Assembly: GCF_039536325.1 (NCBI RefSeq)
Contig: NZ_BAAAYO010000021.1
Coordinates: 62,001-126,000, forward strand
Reading direction: 5' to 3'
DNA: 64,000 nucleotides
Source: Paenibacillus_AB hodogayensis
GTDB taxonomy: Bacteria; Bacillota; Bacilli; Paenibacillales; NBRC-103111
The notes beneath the pieces are model-generated. The model searched no databases. It saw only the letters and a list, made by a program, of their open reading frames with translations, and was not told where the DNA came from. Shown piece after piece: positions 52,802 to 60,596 of this stretch (position 1 is the stretch's first letter; every line of letters starts with the position of its first letter). The position numbers and the translations under genes are program-made.

Positions 52802-54448
52802 ATGATTTATGAACCTGATCCAACCTATTGGAATAATGATGTTGCTTATTGCATTGAACGGACACATAAACTCACACTGGATAAACCATGTATTACCATA
52901 AAAATACCTTTTGATCGTCTCGGCTTAGATGAAAATAGGGATCAAGTTGTTCTCTCCGATTTTGCATTAAGAGAATGGGTTGATCATATCGAGGCATTAA
53001 ATGAATGGATTGATAACCGGTCACGTTCTGATAAAGAAAATGGTGCTTTTTATTGTTTTCGTCCCACCAATGTGGTATTGCAACGTAATGCATCCTTTGT
53101 CGAAATCGTCTCGGAAAAATGGTATCTATGCTTAATGATTACAGTTCAACTTCCATTCAAGAATAATGATAAAGCTATGCGCATGCTCTGCAAAATGCTT
53201 CCAAAAGAAGTGGAGAAGTTTATTGCCAAGTTTGATCTCATCAAATTAAATGCTGCCTATGAATTGGTAAAAAAACAAAATAGGATTCGCGAATGGCTGA
53301 AATCCAACGATTATTGTGCGTTTATTGCGAATGGCAGCATGTTGCCAAGAAATAAAGACAACAGCGGGCCGCTGGAAGATGCCTTGCCTTTTACATCCCC
53401 GGAAGATGTTGAAGTTGAAATTTGTGGTTTGCGGGGAATGGGAATACAACAGGGTGTGACGGTCATCACCGGCGGTGGTTATTCGGGTAAAAGCACATTG
53501 CTGGATGCACTAAATTCGGGGATTTACAATCACATCATAGGCGACGGACGAGAATTTGTGATTACTGATCAAAGTGCAATGGAAGTATCTGCAGAGGAAG
53601 GCCGTTCCATAAGAAATATCAATATTACGCCTTTCATAAAATGGATACCCAATAGATCGGCTGAACAGTTTTCGACTGACTACGCCTCAGGCTCCACATC
53701 TCAAGCCGCAAATATTATGGAGGCCATTAATGTCGGGTGTAAGCTTCTTCTTATTGATGAAGACAGAAGTGCGACGAATTTTATGATTCAAGACAGCAAA
53801 ATGCGTTCATTAATCAAGCATGAACCCATTACACCTTTTACGGAACGTGTCAGGGAGCTTTATGAGGCTGCCCACGTATCTTCCGTTCTTGTTATTGGAG
53901 GTAGCGGTGAATTTCTATCCGTTGCCGATCAAATCATCCTGATGGACAATTTTGTGCCAAAAAACGTAACCCAGGAAGCAAAAAAATTATGTGAACACGA
54001 CAAACCACGCGAACGCATCCCCTTTACAAATTGGGAGATTGAAAGAAAAATAACCACCGATCACTTTTCGAGCTATCCGCAGGGCAGTGGCAGAGAAAAG
54101 CTGCTGGTTTCAACCATGGGATACATGATGATAGGCGATGAACAAATTGATATCAGAGGGCTTTACAATATCACATCACACGCCCAGCTTGCAGCTATTG
54201 CCTTTTTAATTCGAAAAATCGCTATAAGCAATCAGGATCGCCTCATCTGTCTTCATGAAAAGATCAAAAATGCTCTCGAAGATATGGAGAGAGAAGGAGT
54301 GGATATTGTATTTTCTTCCTTTTTTCCTGGTTTCGAAAGATGGCTTGAATTGCCAAGAATGAATGAAGTACTATCTGTCATAAACCGAATGAAACATTTG
54401 AATTTTATTCAGCTTGAGCCCTCTGAACATCCAATAGACCGCCACTAA
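52802..54448 (+). CDS. ABC-class ATPase family protein (COG3044 type)
   Basis: 548 residues from the first ATG. N-terminal domain with DKPCITIKIPFDRLGLDENR; Walker A GGGYSGKST around 224-232; signature-like YASGSTSQAANIMEAI; Walker B KLLLIDEDRSATNF; and the closing helical domain. This layout fits the 'predicted ATPase of the ABC class' family (PF09818), soluble, of unknown function. The frame extends upstream of the ATG through KRLAQYFRSLQSGQSS, which is the usual start of the family, to an ATT codon at 52745 that lies 10 bases after AAAGG; no ATG/GTG/TTG exists between a stop at 52736 and 52802. True start is therefore probably ATT 52745. Confidence 0.85.
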   Translation: MIYEPDPTYWNNDVAYCIERTHKLTLDKPCITIKIPFDRLGLDENRDQVVLSDFALREWVDHIEALNEWIDNRSRSDKENGAFYCFRPTNVVLQRNASFVEIVSEKWYLCLMITVQLPFKNNDKAMRMLCKMLPKEVEKFIAKFDLIKLNAAYELVKKQNRIREWLKSNDYCAFIANGSMLPRNKDNSGPLEDALPFTSPEDVEVEICGLRGMGIQQGVTVITGGGYSGKSTLLDALNSGIYNHIIGDGREFVITDQSAMEVSAEEGRSIRNINITPFIKWIPNRSAEQFSTDYASGSTSQAANIMEAINVGCKLLLIDEDRSATNFMIQDSKMRSLIKHEPITPFTERVRELYEAAHVSSVLVIGGSGEFLSVADQIILMDNFVPKNVTQEAKKLCEHDKPRERIPFTNWEIERKITTDHFSSYPQGSGREKLLVSTMGYMMIGDEQIDIRGLYNITSHAQLAAIAFLIRKIAISNQDRLICLHEKIKNALEDMEREGVDIVFSSFFPGFERWLELPRMNEVLSVINRMKHLNFIQLEPSEHPIDRH

Positions 54449-54683
54449 TTTTTTAATTCATGGGTAGTTCTGCCCATATGGCATTTCGAGTAGGGTATGA
54501 AAGTTCCTTACAATTTAGCAGCGAGTATTCACGAATTTTTGGCTTCCCGCCTAGACAGGATGTAAAGCACCTGAAGGCTTAAAGGAGAATACGATGATGC
54601 ATTTAAGTCGTTCAAGCCATAGTTAACAAGGTTAATCATTAATATAGTTAAACAAATAACACCTATAAGTGGATAAAAACACT

Positions 54684-54731
54684 TGACCACTTTGGTCATT
54701 CGAAGTATATTGGAAATGACCAAAGTGGTCA
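54684..54731. promoter_or_regulatory. twin operators of the TetR gene at 54761
   Basis: TGACCACTTTGGTCA (54684-54698) and TGACCAAAGTGGTCA (54717-54731) are each palindromic and are inverted copies of one another, 18 bases apart. They cover the promoter region of the TetR gene. Confidence 0.85.
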
Positions 54732-54760
54732 TAGCGTAATCCATACTGATCAGGAAAGGA

Positions 54761-55393
54761 GTGGACTTCATTTATACAAAGTTTTATTCCTTGGAACAAA
54801 AGAAACAGGAACGCATTATTAACGAGGCGATGAAAGAGTTTGCGCGAAGCGGTTACGACAGGGCATCCACAAATGAGATCATCAAAGAAGCAAATATAGC
54901 AAAGGGCTCCTTATTCGTCTACTTTAACAATAAAAAGGAACTGTATCTGTTTTTGCTTGATTACATCAGTGAGGCCGTGAGTAAAATCTACGACGAGGTG
55001 GATTGGACTGAAACCGATATCCTGAAAAGAATTTGGGATGTAGGCCTCATTAAGTTAAAGTTTTATAAAAAGTACCCGCAGGCGTTTGATTTTCTGAAGG
55101 CGGCTAGTCATGAGAACGCCTCTGAGGTAAAATCCGAAATCGACAAAATGAGCAAGGCTAACTTTGAGATCGCATTCAAACGCTTTTACAAGGATACGGA
55201 TCTGGCGAAATTCAGTGACGATATCGATATTGAAACGGCAATCAGCGTTATTAATTGGACCATGACGGGTTTTGCACAGCAGCAGGCGGATCGGCTGAAC
55301 TCCTCGGACGAAATCAGCATGGATGTGCTCGGGGAATGGCAAAAGTATTTGGCTTTCTTAAAGCAGTGCTTCTATAAAAAGGAGGAAAAATAA
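54761..55393 (+). CDS. TetR family transcriptional regulator
   Basis: 210 residues. Helix-turn-helix RASTNEIIKEANIAKGSLFVYFNNKKELY; long helical ligand domain. GTG start just after AGGAAAGGA. The next gene (carboxymuconolactone-decarboxylase fusion) begins at its stop, so they form a two-gene operon under the twin operators. Confidence 0.9.
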   Translation: MDFIYTKFYSLEQKKQERIINEAMKEFARSGYDRASTNEIIKEANIAKGSLFVYFNNKKELYLFLLDYISEAVSKIYDEVDWTETDILKRIWDVGLIKLKFYKKYPQAFDFLKAASHENASEVKSEIDKMSKANFEIAFKRFYKDTDLAKFSDDIDIETAISVINWTMTGFAQQQADRLNSSDEISMDVLGEWQKYLAFLKQCFYKKEEK

Positions 55394-55449
55394 TAAAAAA
55401 TCCAATAAAGGATAAGATTGAGCGACCGACAGAGGCCCGCATACCGCAG

Positions 55450-56334
55450 ATGGCAGTATCCGAGCTGCCGGAGGAACTGCGCGCGGTGGCCGGCATCGGC
55501 GCGTCGAACGTGCTTTTGACGCTGGCGCACCGCGGAGATTTGATGTCCGCCTGGCTTGAGTTCGGAATGCACTTCATTAGCGGGGGGCGAGTGTCCATGC
55601 GGACGCGAGAACTGCTGATTTTACGCGTCGGGCTCCGGACATCGTGCGCGTACGAGTGGGGCAACCACGTTCCCGGAGCCCTCAGCACGGGCGTGACTGC
55701 CGACGAGATTGCCGCCCTCGCGGACGGGGCGGGCTCCTGGTCCGCCGCCGAAGCAGCGGTGCTGGGCCTGGTCGACGATCTCTGTACGGACAACTGTGCC
55801 TCGGAGGAGACATGGAAGGCACTGACGGCGGCGTATACCGAGGGTGAAATCATAGAGCTGGTGATGCTGATCGGGTTTTACCAGATGAACGCCGGATTCT
55901 TGAATTCGCTGGGAGTACAGATCGAGCCTGGCCGCCCGGGGCTGGGACAAGGCATGGCCTACGAGGCCCCTGCGGTTCCGGTCAGGACAACCGGCTCCTC
56001 AGTGGCAGAAGCACAGACAGAGTCTACTGTAGACGGGACGTGGCAGCTGAAATTTTACCATCCCGCCGCGACGCAGGAGCTCCGACTCGAGGCTGTGTCA
56101 GAAGTGGGGGCGCTGTCCGGCTCGATCACCAATGAGGCGGCGGGTATCACCGTTCCTGTCTCGGAGGGGGCGGTACGCGGAAACCGCGTGACGTTCACAA
56201 CCGTCATGACGAAACCGTTCCCTGCTACCATCACATGGGACGGGACAATCGACAGCGATTTCGTCTCGGGCACAGTCAATATCAAAGGTGTGGGCTCTTT
56301 CCCGTTTGACGGCACAAGGTCCGGGCAGAAGTGA
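55450..56334 (+). CDS. carboxymuconolactone decarboxylase-like protein fused to a beta-barrel domain
   Basis: 294 residues from ATG 55450. Residues ~1-165 are an AhpD/CMD-type helical domain: FISGGRVSMRTRELLILRV and TSCAYEWGNHVPGAL; only one Cys is present, so not a peroxidase of the CXXC type. Residues ~195-290 form a lipocalin-like barrel domain (DGTWQLKFYHPAATQELRLE ... SGSITNEAAG ... TWDGTI) known from some amidohydrolases. The frame is open upstream through EARIPQ, the usual start of the domain, back to an ATA at 55393 that overlaps the TetR stop, 5 bases after GGAGGAA; the ancestral start was probably TAATG. Confidence 0.8.
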   Translation: MAVSELPEELRAVAGIGASNVLLTLAHRGDLMSAWLEFGMHFISGGRVSMRTRELLILRVGLRTSCAYEWGNHVPGALSTGVTADEIAALADGAGSWSAAEAAVLGLVDDLCTDNCASEETWKALTAAYTEGEIIELVMLIGFYQMNAGFLNSLGVQIEPGRPGLGQGMAYEAPAVPVRTTGSSVAEAQTESTVDGTWQLKFYHPAATQELRLEAVSEVGALSGSITNEAAGITVPVSEGAVRGNRVTFTTVMTKPFPATITWDGTIDSDFVSGTVNIKGVGSFPFDGTRSGQK

Positions 56335-56437
56335 CAGAAAGTTGCTGACCTCAGAGTAGCATTGATCATTGTGTTAACGGGTACGATTGCGGAGGAGCTT
56401 GCCATGAGGCAGCTCCTCCTTCATTTGTTGAAGTAAC

Positions 56438-56473
56438 GATCAGGGTAGTTCCAATGATCAGGGTAGTTCCAAT
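56438..56473 (+). repeat. 18-base tandem duplication
   Basis: GATCAGGGTAGTTCCAAT occurs twice in direct succession, next to an IS5 remnant. Confidence 0.9.
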
Positions 56474-56507
56474 ATCGTGTTTGATTTTTTGCAGTGTACG
56501 AGCATTG

Positions 56508-56650
56508 GGCAGTTTATCTTGAGCCAAAGCAAAATAGAGGCCAGCGACAAAAGGGCCGCAAATGTGCAGGTTAGTTTATCATAACGATGCCAGTCTACGA
56601 TAATGTTTCAACTTATTGAAGAGGTATTCTACGAGATGGCGGCCACCACA
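56508..56650 (-). mobile_element. remnant of an IS5-family transposase, C-terminal end
   Basis: On the minus strand: GGRHLVEYLFNKLKHYRRLA, then a frameshift, then RYDKLTCTFAALLSLAS and ILLWLK. This is the well-conserved IS5-type C-terminus. About 45 codons only; no start and no catalytic residues except the tail. Confidence 0.8.
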
Positions 56651-56652
56651 CA

Positions 56653-57528
56653 CTAAGACACGAACTCATTAAAATACCGGACTGCGAACTCCTTAAACAG
56701 CTCGGTGGATCGTGACACATACCGGTTGGTATTCCAAACCATGCCAATAGTCCGCTTGCACACTGGCTCTTCAATGGGCAGCAGTACGGACGAGCTGCCG
56801 ATCGAGCCGCCCCATGTAACGGCAGGGAATAAAGCGACGCCCTGACCCTCTCCTATAAGCCCACGGACGATGGACGGATTGTCGCTCTCGAACACAATGT
56901 TCGGAGCAAAGCCTGCCAGCCTGCACAAATGCTCCGTCAACTCCCGCAAGTTGGATCCCCTTCGCAATGAAATAAACTCTTCGCCAGCCGCCTCCTCCAA
57001 TCGGATGCTCGTTCGCTTCGCGAGCGGATGGTCGCACGGGATTGCCAAAAAAATGTCCTCGGTCAGCAGCGGCACGGTTGCCGTTTCTGAAGAAGATTGA
57101 TAAGGCAACGAAGTAATAAGCAGATCAAAATCCGGTTGCCCGAAGCTGGGAACATTTTGCTGCAGCCGAAAGGTGATACGCGGATGCTTCTTCCGAAAAG
57201 CGGACAATAGCGCAGGAATCACATAGGAGGCGACTGTAAACGTCAACGAGATCGGCTCCGCCGGTTCTCCTTCCAAATCGCGTAATTCCCGCTCAGCGTT
57301 ATCAAGAATAGTCAAGGCTTGCTCCACATTTTTCAGAAACGACCTTCCATGCGCGTTGAGTTTAATATATTTGCTTGTTCGCTCGAAAAGTTGTACACCG
57401 ACGCTTTGCTCTAGCGTGGCGATTGTGCGGCTTAAGGCAGGCTGAGAAATGCGCAGTTGTTCCGCGGCTCGCGTCATATGTTCATGACGAGCTACGGTAA
57501 TGAAATATTTTAATTGCAGCAGCTCCAT
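56653..57528 (-). CDS. mdcR: LysR family regulator, probable malonate operon regulator
   Basis: 291 residues. N-terminal winged helix LQLKYFITVARHEHMTRAAEQLRISQPALS (given here as one helix-turn-helix block), then a periplasmic-binding-like effector domain. ATG 57528 with GGAGG 5 bases upstream; longer frame to 57567 not needed. It is divergent from mdcA with 117 bases between, which is the layout of mdcR in Klebsiella and Acinetobacter. Gene symbol by context. Confidence 0.8.
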   Translation of the reverse strand: MELLQLKYFITVARHEHMTRAAEQLRISQPALSRTIATLEQSVGVQLFERTSKYIKLNAHGRSFLKNVEQALTILDNAERELRDLEGEPAEPISLTFTVASYVIPALLSAFRKKHPRITFRLQQNVPSFGQPDFDLLITSLPYQSSSETATVPLLTEDIFLAIPCDHPLAKRTSIRLEEAAGEEFISLRRGSNLRELTEHLCRLAGFAPNIVFESDNPSIVRGLIGEGQGVALFPAVTWGGSIGSSSVLLPIEEPVCKRTIGMVWNTNRYVSRSTELFKEFAVRYFNEFVS

Positions 57529-57645
57529 AATAGCCTCCATTGATATATTTGAGTATATAAATAACATGACTATTTATATATTATTATATTTTAAAGTGAC
57601 ATGATACACTCGTTTTATCACCTATCGCCCGGGAGGATACAATCT

Positions 57646-59298
57646 ATGCAAACGTCATTACGAATGAAACGTTCCTGGACATCCCGACGCGACGAGAAAA
57701 GCCGAAGGATGCAGGCGGCTCAGTGCTATATGAAGGGGAAGCTGGTGGACGACCAATCGATCGTGAAGGTGCTGGAGTTGCTGCTTATGCCAGGCGATCG
57801 CGTCGTACTGGAAGGAAATAATCAGAAGCACGCCTCTTTTTTGTCGGAAGCGCTTTCCAGTCTAGATCCGGAGAAAGTGCATGGGCTGCATATGCTCATT
57901 TCAAGTATTTCCAGACCCGAGCATCTTGACATTTTCGAGAAAGGGATCGCTCGCAGGCTGGATTTCTCCTTTGCCGGTCCGCAAAGCTTGCGCATGGCTC
58001 AAATGGTCGAGGATGGCAAGGTGGAGATCGGCTCCATTCATACGTACCTGGAGTTGTACGCGCGCATGGTTATCGATTTAATTCCCCGGGTCGCGCTTGT
58101 TGCGGCGGATCAGGCCGATCGGGAGGGGAACTTGTATACCGGCGCCAATACGGAGGAAACGCCAACGCTTGTTGAAGCCGCTGCATTTCATGACGGTATT
58201 GTCATCGTTCAGGTCAATGAGATTGTGGAGGAGCTCCCGCGCATTGACATTCCGGCCTCCTGGATCGACGTGATCGTTGAAACGGCTGAGCCGTACCAAC
58301 TGGAGCCGTTGTTTACACGCGATCCGAGACATATAACCGATATCCAGATTTTGATGGGCATGATTGCGATTCGGGGCGTATATGAACGCCATCAAGTCCA
58401 ATCTCTCAATCACGGAATCGGTTTTAATACGGCTGCGGTGGAACTGCTGCTGCCGACTTACGGAGAACAGCTTGGGCTGAAAGGGAAAATTGCCAAGCAT
58501 TGGGCTTTAAATCCGCATCCGACTTTAATTCCGGCTATAGAATCCGGCTGGGTGGAGAGCGTCCATTCCTTCGGCGGCGAGGTCGGCATGGAGCTTTATA
58601 CGGCTGCCAGGCCTGATGTGTTTTTCACCGGAAAAGACGGCAGCCTGCGGTCTAATCGTACGTTGTGCCAAATGGCCGGCCAGTATGGAGTAGATATGTT
58701 TATCGGATCGACGCTGCAAATGGATGCGGAGGCAAATTCCTCTACAGTAACAGCAGGCCGTCTTGCAGGCTTCGGAGGGGCTCCCAATATGGGGCACGAT
58801 CCGCGGGGAAGACGCCATGCAACGCCGGCGTGGTTGAACATGAAAGTCGGTAACGATCCGCTTGTTCAAGGCAAGAAGCTGGTCGTCCAAATGGTGGAAA
58901 CGTTCCAAGGGCGCGACAAGCCAACTTTCGTGGACACGTTGGATGCCGTCAAGGTTGGCAAGGAGGCAGGTTTGGCTACTGCGCCTGTGATGATTTACGG
59001 GGATGATGTCACCCACGTTGTGACAGAAGAAGGGGTCGCTTACTTGTATAAAGCGCGCAATCCGGAGGAGAAGAGAGCTGCTCTTGCTGCGATTGCCGGC
59101 GTGACGCCGCTTGGCTGCGGGCACGACCTTTCCATCAATGACAGATTGAGAAAAGAGGGGTTAGTTGCTTTCCCCGAGGATTTGGGTGTTCGCCGTTCGG
59201 CTGCAAAGCGATCGCTCTTGGCAGCTGCAAGCATTGAAGATTTAATCGAATGGTCGGGGGGGTTATACAAACCGCCCGCAAAGTTCAGAAGCTGGTGA
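57646..59298 (+). CDS. mdcA: malonate decarboxylase alpha subunit (acetyl-S-ACP:malonate ACP transferase)
   Basis: 550 residues, normal length. Swaps acetyl for malonyl on the acyl carrier subunit. Conserved phrases: EGNNQKHASFLSEALSSLDP, NEIVEELPRIDIPASWIDV, PTYGEQLGLKGKIAKHW, WVESVHSFGGEVGMELY and GGAPNMGHDPRGRRHATPAW. ATG 57646 lies 9 bases after GGGAGGA. First gene of the operon A-B-C-DE-G-H. Confidence 0.95.
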   Translation: MQTSLRMKRSWTSRRDEKSRRMQAAQCYMKGKLVDDQSIVKVLELLLMPGDRVVLEGNNQKHASFLSEALSSLDPEKVHGLHMLISSISRPEHLDIFEKGIARRLDFSFAGPQSLRMAQMVEDGKVEIGSIHTYLELYARMVIDLIPRVALVAADQADREGNLYTGANTEETPTLVEAAAFHDGIVIVQVNEIVEELPRIDIPASWIDVIVETAEPYQLEPLFTRDPRHITDIQILMGMIAIRGVYERHQVQSLNHGIGFNTAAVELLLPTYGEQLGLKGKIAKHWALNPHPTLIPAIESGWVESVHSFGGEVGMELYTAARPDVFFTGKDGSLRSNRTLCQMAGQYGVDMFIGSTLQMDAEANSSTVTAGRLAGFGGAPNMGHDPRGRRHATPAWLNMKVGNDPLVQGKKLVVQMVETFQGRDKPTFVDTLDAVKVGKEAGLATAPVMIYGDDVTHVVTEEGVAYLYKARNPEEKRAALAAIAGVTPLGCGHDLSINDRLRKEGLVAFPEDLGVRRSAAKRSLLAAASIEDLIEWSGGLYKPPAKFRSW

Positions 59299-59303
59299 GG
59301 CTG

Positions 59304-60287
59304 ATGCTCAAATTGATGAATGCCCAGGCATGTATGGAACAGCTGTCCGCTTATGCTTCAAGCGCTTTAATCGACGAGGCAGAGCTAACTCCGAAGCCGG
59401 GATTGGTTGATTTGCAATCAAACGGGGCGCATGACGATTTGAATGTTGAGCTGATGCGGCGTTCTGCCTTCGCGTTGCAGCCGACTTTTGCGAAGATGGC
59501 GGAGGCTGCTTATGGAAGCAAGCCCTCGATGCAGCTTCGGGAGCGTCTTGCGGCCATAGGCCGTGACGGAGAGCGGATCATGCTGGAGGCAACCGGCGGC
59601 GTGAACACGCATCGCGGAGCGATCTGGGCGCTCGGATTGCTGACTGCTGCTGCGGCTATTGCCGAGTGTGGCGATCCCGATTTTTTAATCGGGTTCAACC
59701 CCCCGCCTCTACAAGCGGGCTTTCAATCAGGTGGAGTGGAGACTCCGCCTGATTCCCCGATGTTCAGCCATGCTGAACGAGTTCGCTGTCCTGCAGACAT
59801 CGCCCGCATTGCCGGTGCAATTGCCTGTTATCCCGATCGGTTCGCTCCGGCGTCGAACACGCACGGACAGCAGGTGCAGCGGCAATTCGGCGCAGCCGGC
59901 GCGCGAGGAGAGGCGTGCCAAGGGTTTCCTCATGTGCTCAGGCTGGGGCTTCCCGCGCTGCTTGACGCACGCAGCCGCGGCTTGTCCGAGACGTGCGCGC
60001 GATTGGATTCGCTGATGCATATGATGTCCCATTTAGAAGATACATGCCTGCTATATCGCGGCGGTAGGTATGCCTTGCATACCGCGAGGCAGGGCGCACG
60101 CAACGTTGTGTCGTTAGGCGGAACTTCGGTAAAGGAAGGCTGGCAAGCGTTGGAGCAGCTGGATCGGGACCTTCTGGCTCAGCATGCTTCGCCAGGTGGG
60201 AGCGCCGATCTGCTGGCTGCCGTATTGTTTTTGGACCGGATAAAGGGTGGAAGCCGCCTTAGCACGAGACAGTCCGGTAAAGGATGA
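59304..60287 (+). CDS. mdcB: triphosphoribosyl-dephospho-CoA synthase
   Basis: 327 residues. CitG/MdcB family: builds the prosthetic group precursor from ATP and dephospho-CoA. ELTPKPGLVDLQSNGAHDD and GGVNTHRGAIWALGLL are the family marks, and MMSHLEDTCLLYRGG the late conserved block. ATG 59304, 5 bases after the mdcA stop. Residues ~150-170 (PPPLQAGFQSGGVETPPDSP) are a low-complexity insertion not usual in the family. Confidence 0.92.
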   Translation: MLKLMNAQACMEQLSAYASSALIDEAELTPKPGLVDLQSNGAHDDLNVELMRRSAFALQPTFAKMAEAAYGSKPSMQLRERLAAIGRDGERIMLEATGGVNTHRGAIWALGLLTAAAAIAECGDPDFLIGFNPPPLQAGFQSGGVETPPDSPMFSHAERVRCPADIARIAGAIACYPDRFAPASNTHGQQVQRQFGAAGARGEACQGFPHVLRLGLPALLDARSRGLSETCARLDSLMHMMSHLEDTCLLYRGGRYALHTARQGARNVVSLGGTSVKEGWQALEQLDRDLLAQHASPGGSADLLAAVLFLDRIKGGSRLSTRQSGKG

Positions 60288-60302
60288 CAGGAGGGGTGTT
60301 TC

Positions 60303-60596
60303 ATGGAATCGTTATATTTCGAATATGCGGCTAGCGGAAAAATTGCGAAACGGTCGCATGTCGGCGTTGCGGGCTCCGGCGACCTGGAAATATTGCTGGA
60401 GCCTTCTCCGGACGAGTGTGCCCGAGTTTCCATCCGCACGAGTGCCGAAGGGTTTTCCAAACGCTGGCAAGCTTTATTCGATCGTTTCTTCGCTACGCAC
60501 GATTATGCCGTTGCGGTTCATATTAACGATTTTGGAGCAACGCCGGGTGTCGTTTCCTTGCGCCTGGCGCAAGCTGTGGAGGTGGCGCAGACATGA
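60303..60596 (+). CDS. mdcC: malonate decarboxylase acyl carrier protein (delta subunit)
   Basis: 97 residues, normal length. Ser25 in VGVAGSGDLEILLEP is the site of the phosphoribosyl-dephospho-CoA group. AGGAGGGG before the ATG. Its stop overlaps the next ATG (ATGA). Confidence 0.93.
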   Translation: MESLYFEYAASGKIAKRSHVGVAGSGDLEILLEPSPDECARVSIRTSAEGFSKRWQALFDRFFATHDYAVAVHINDFGATPGVVSLRLAQAVEVAQT

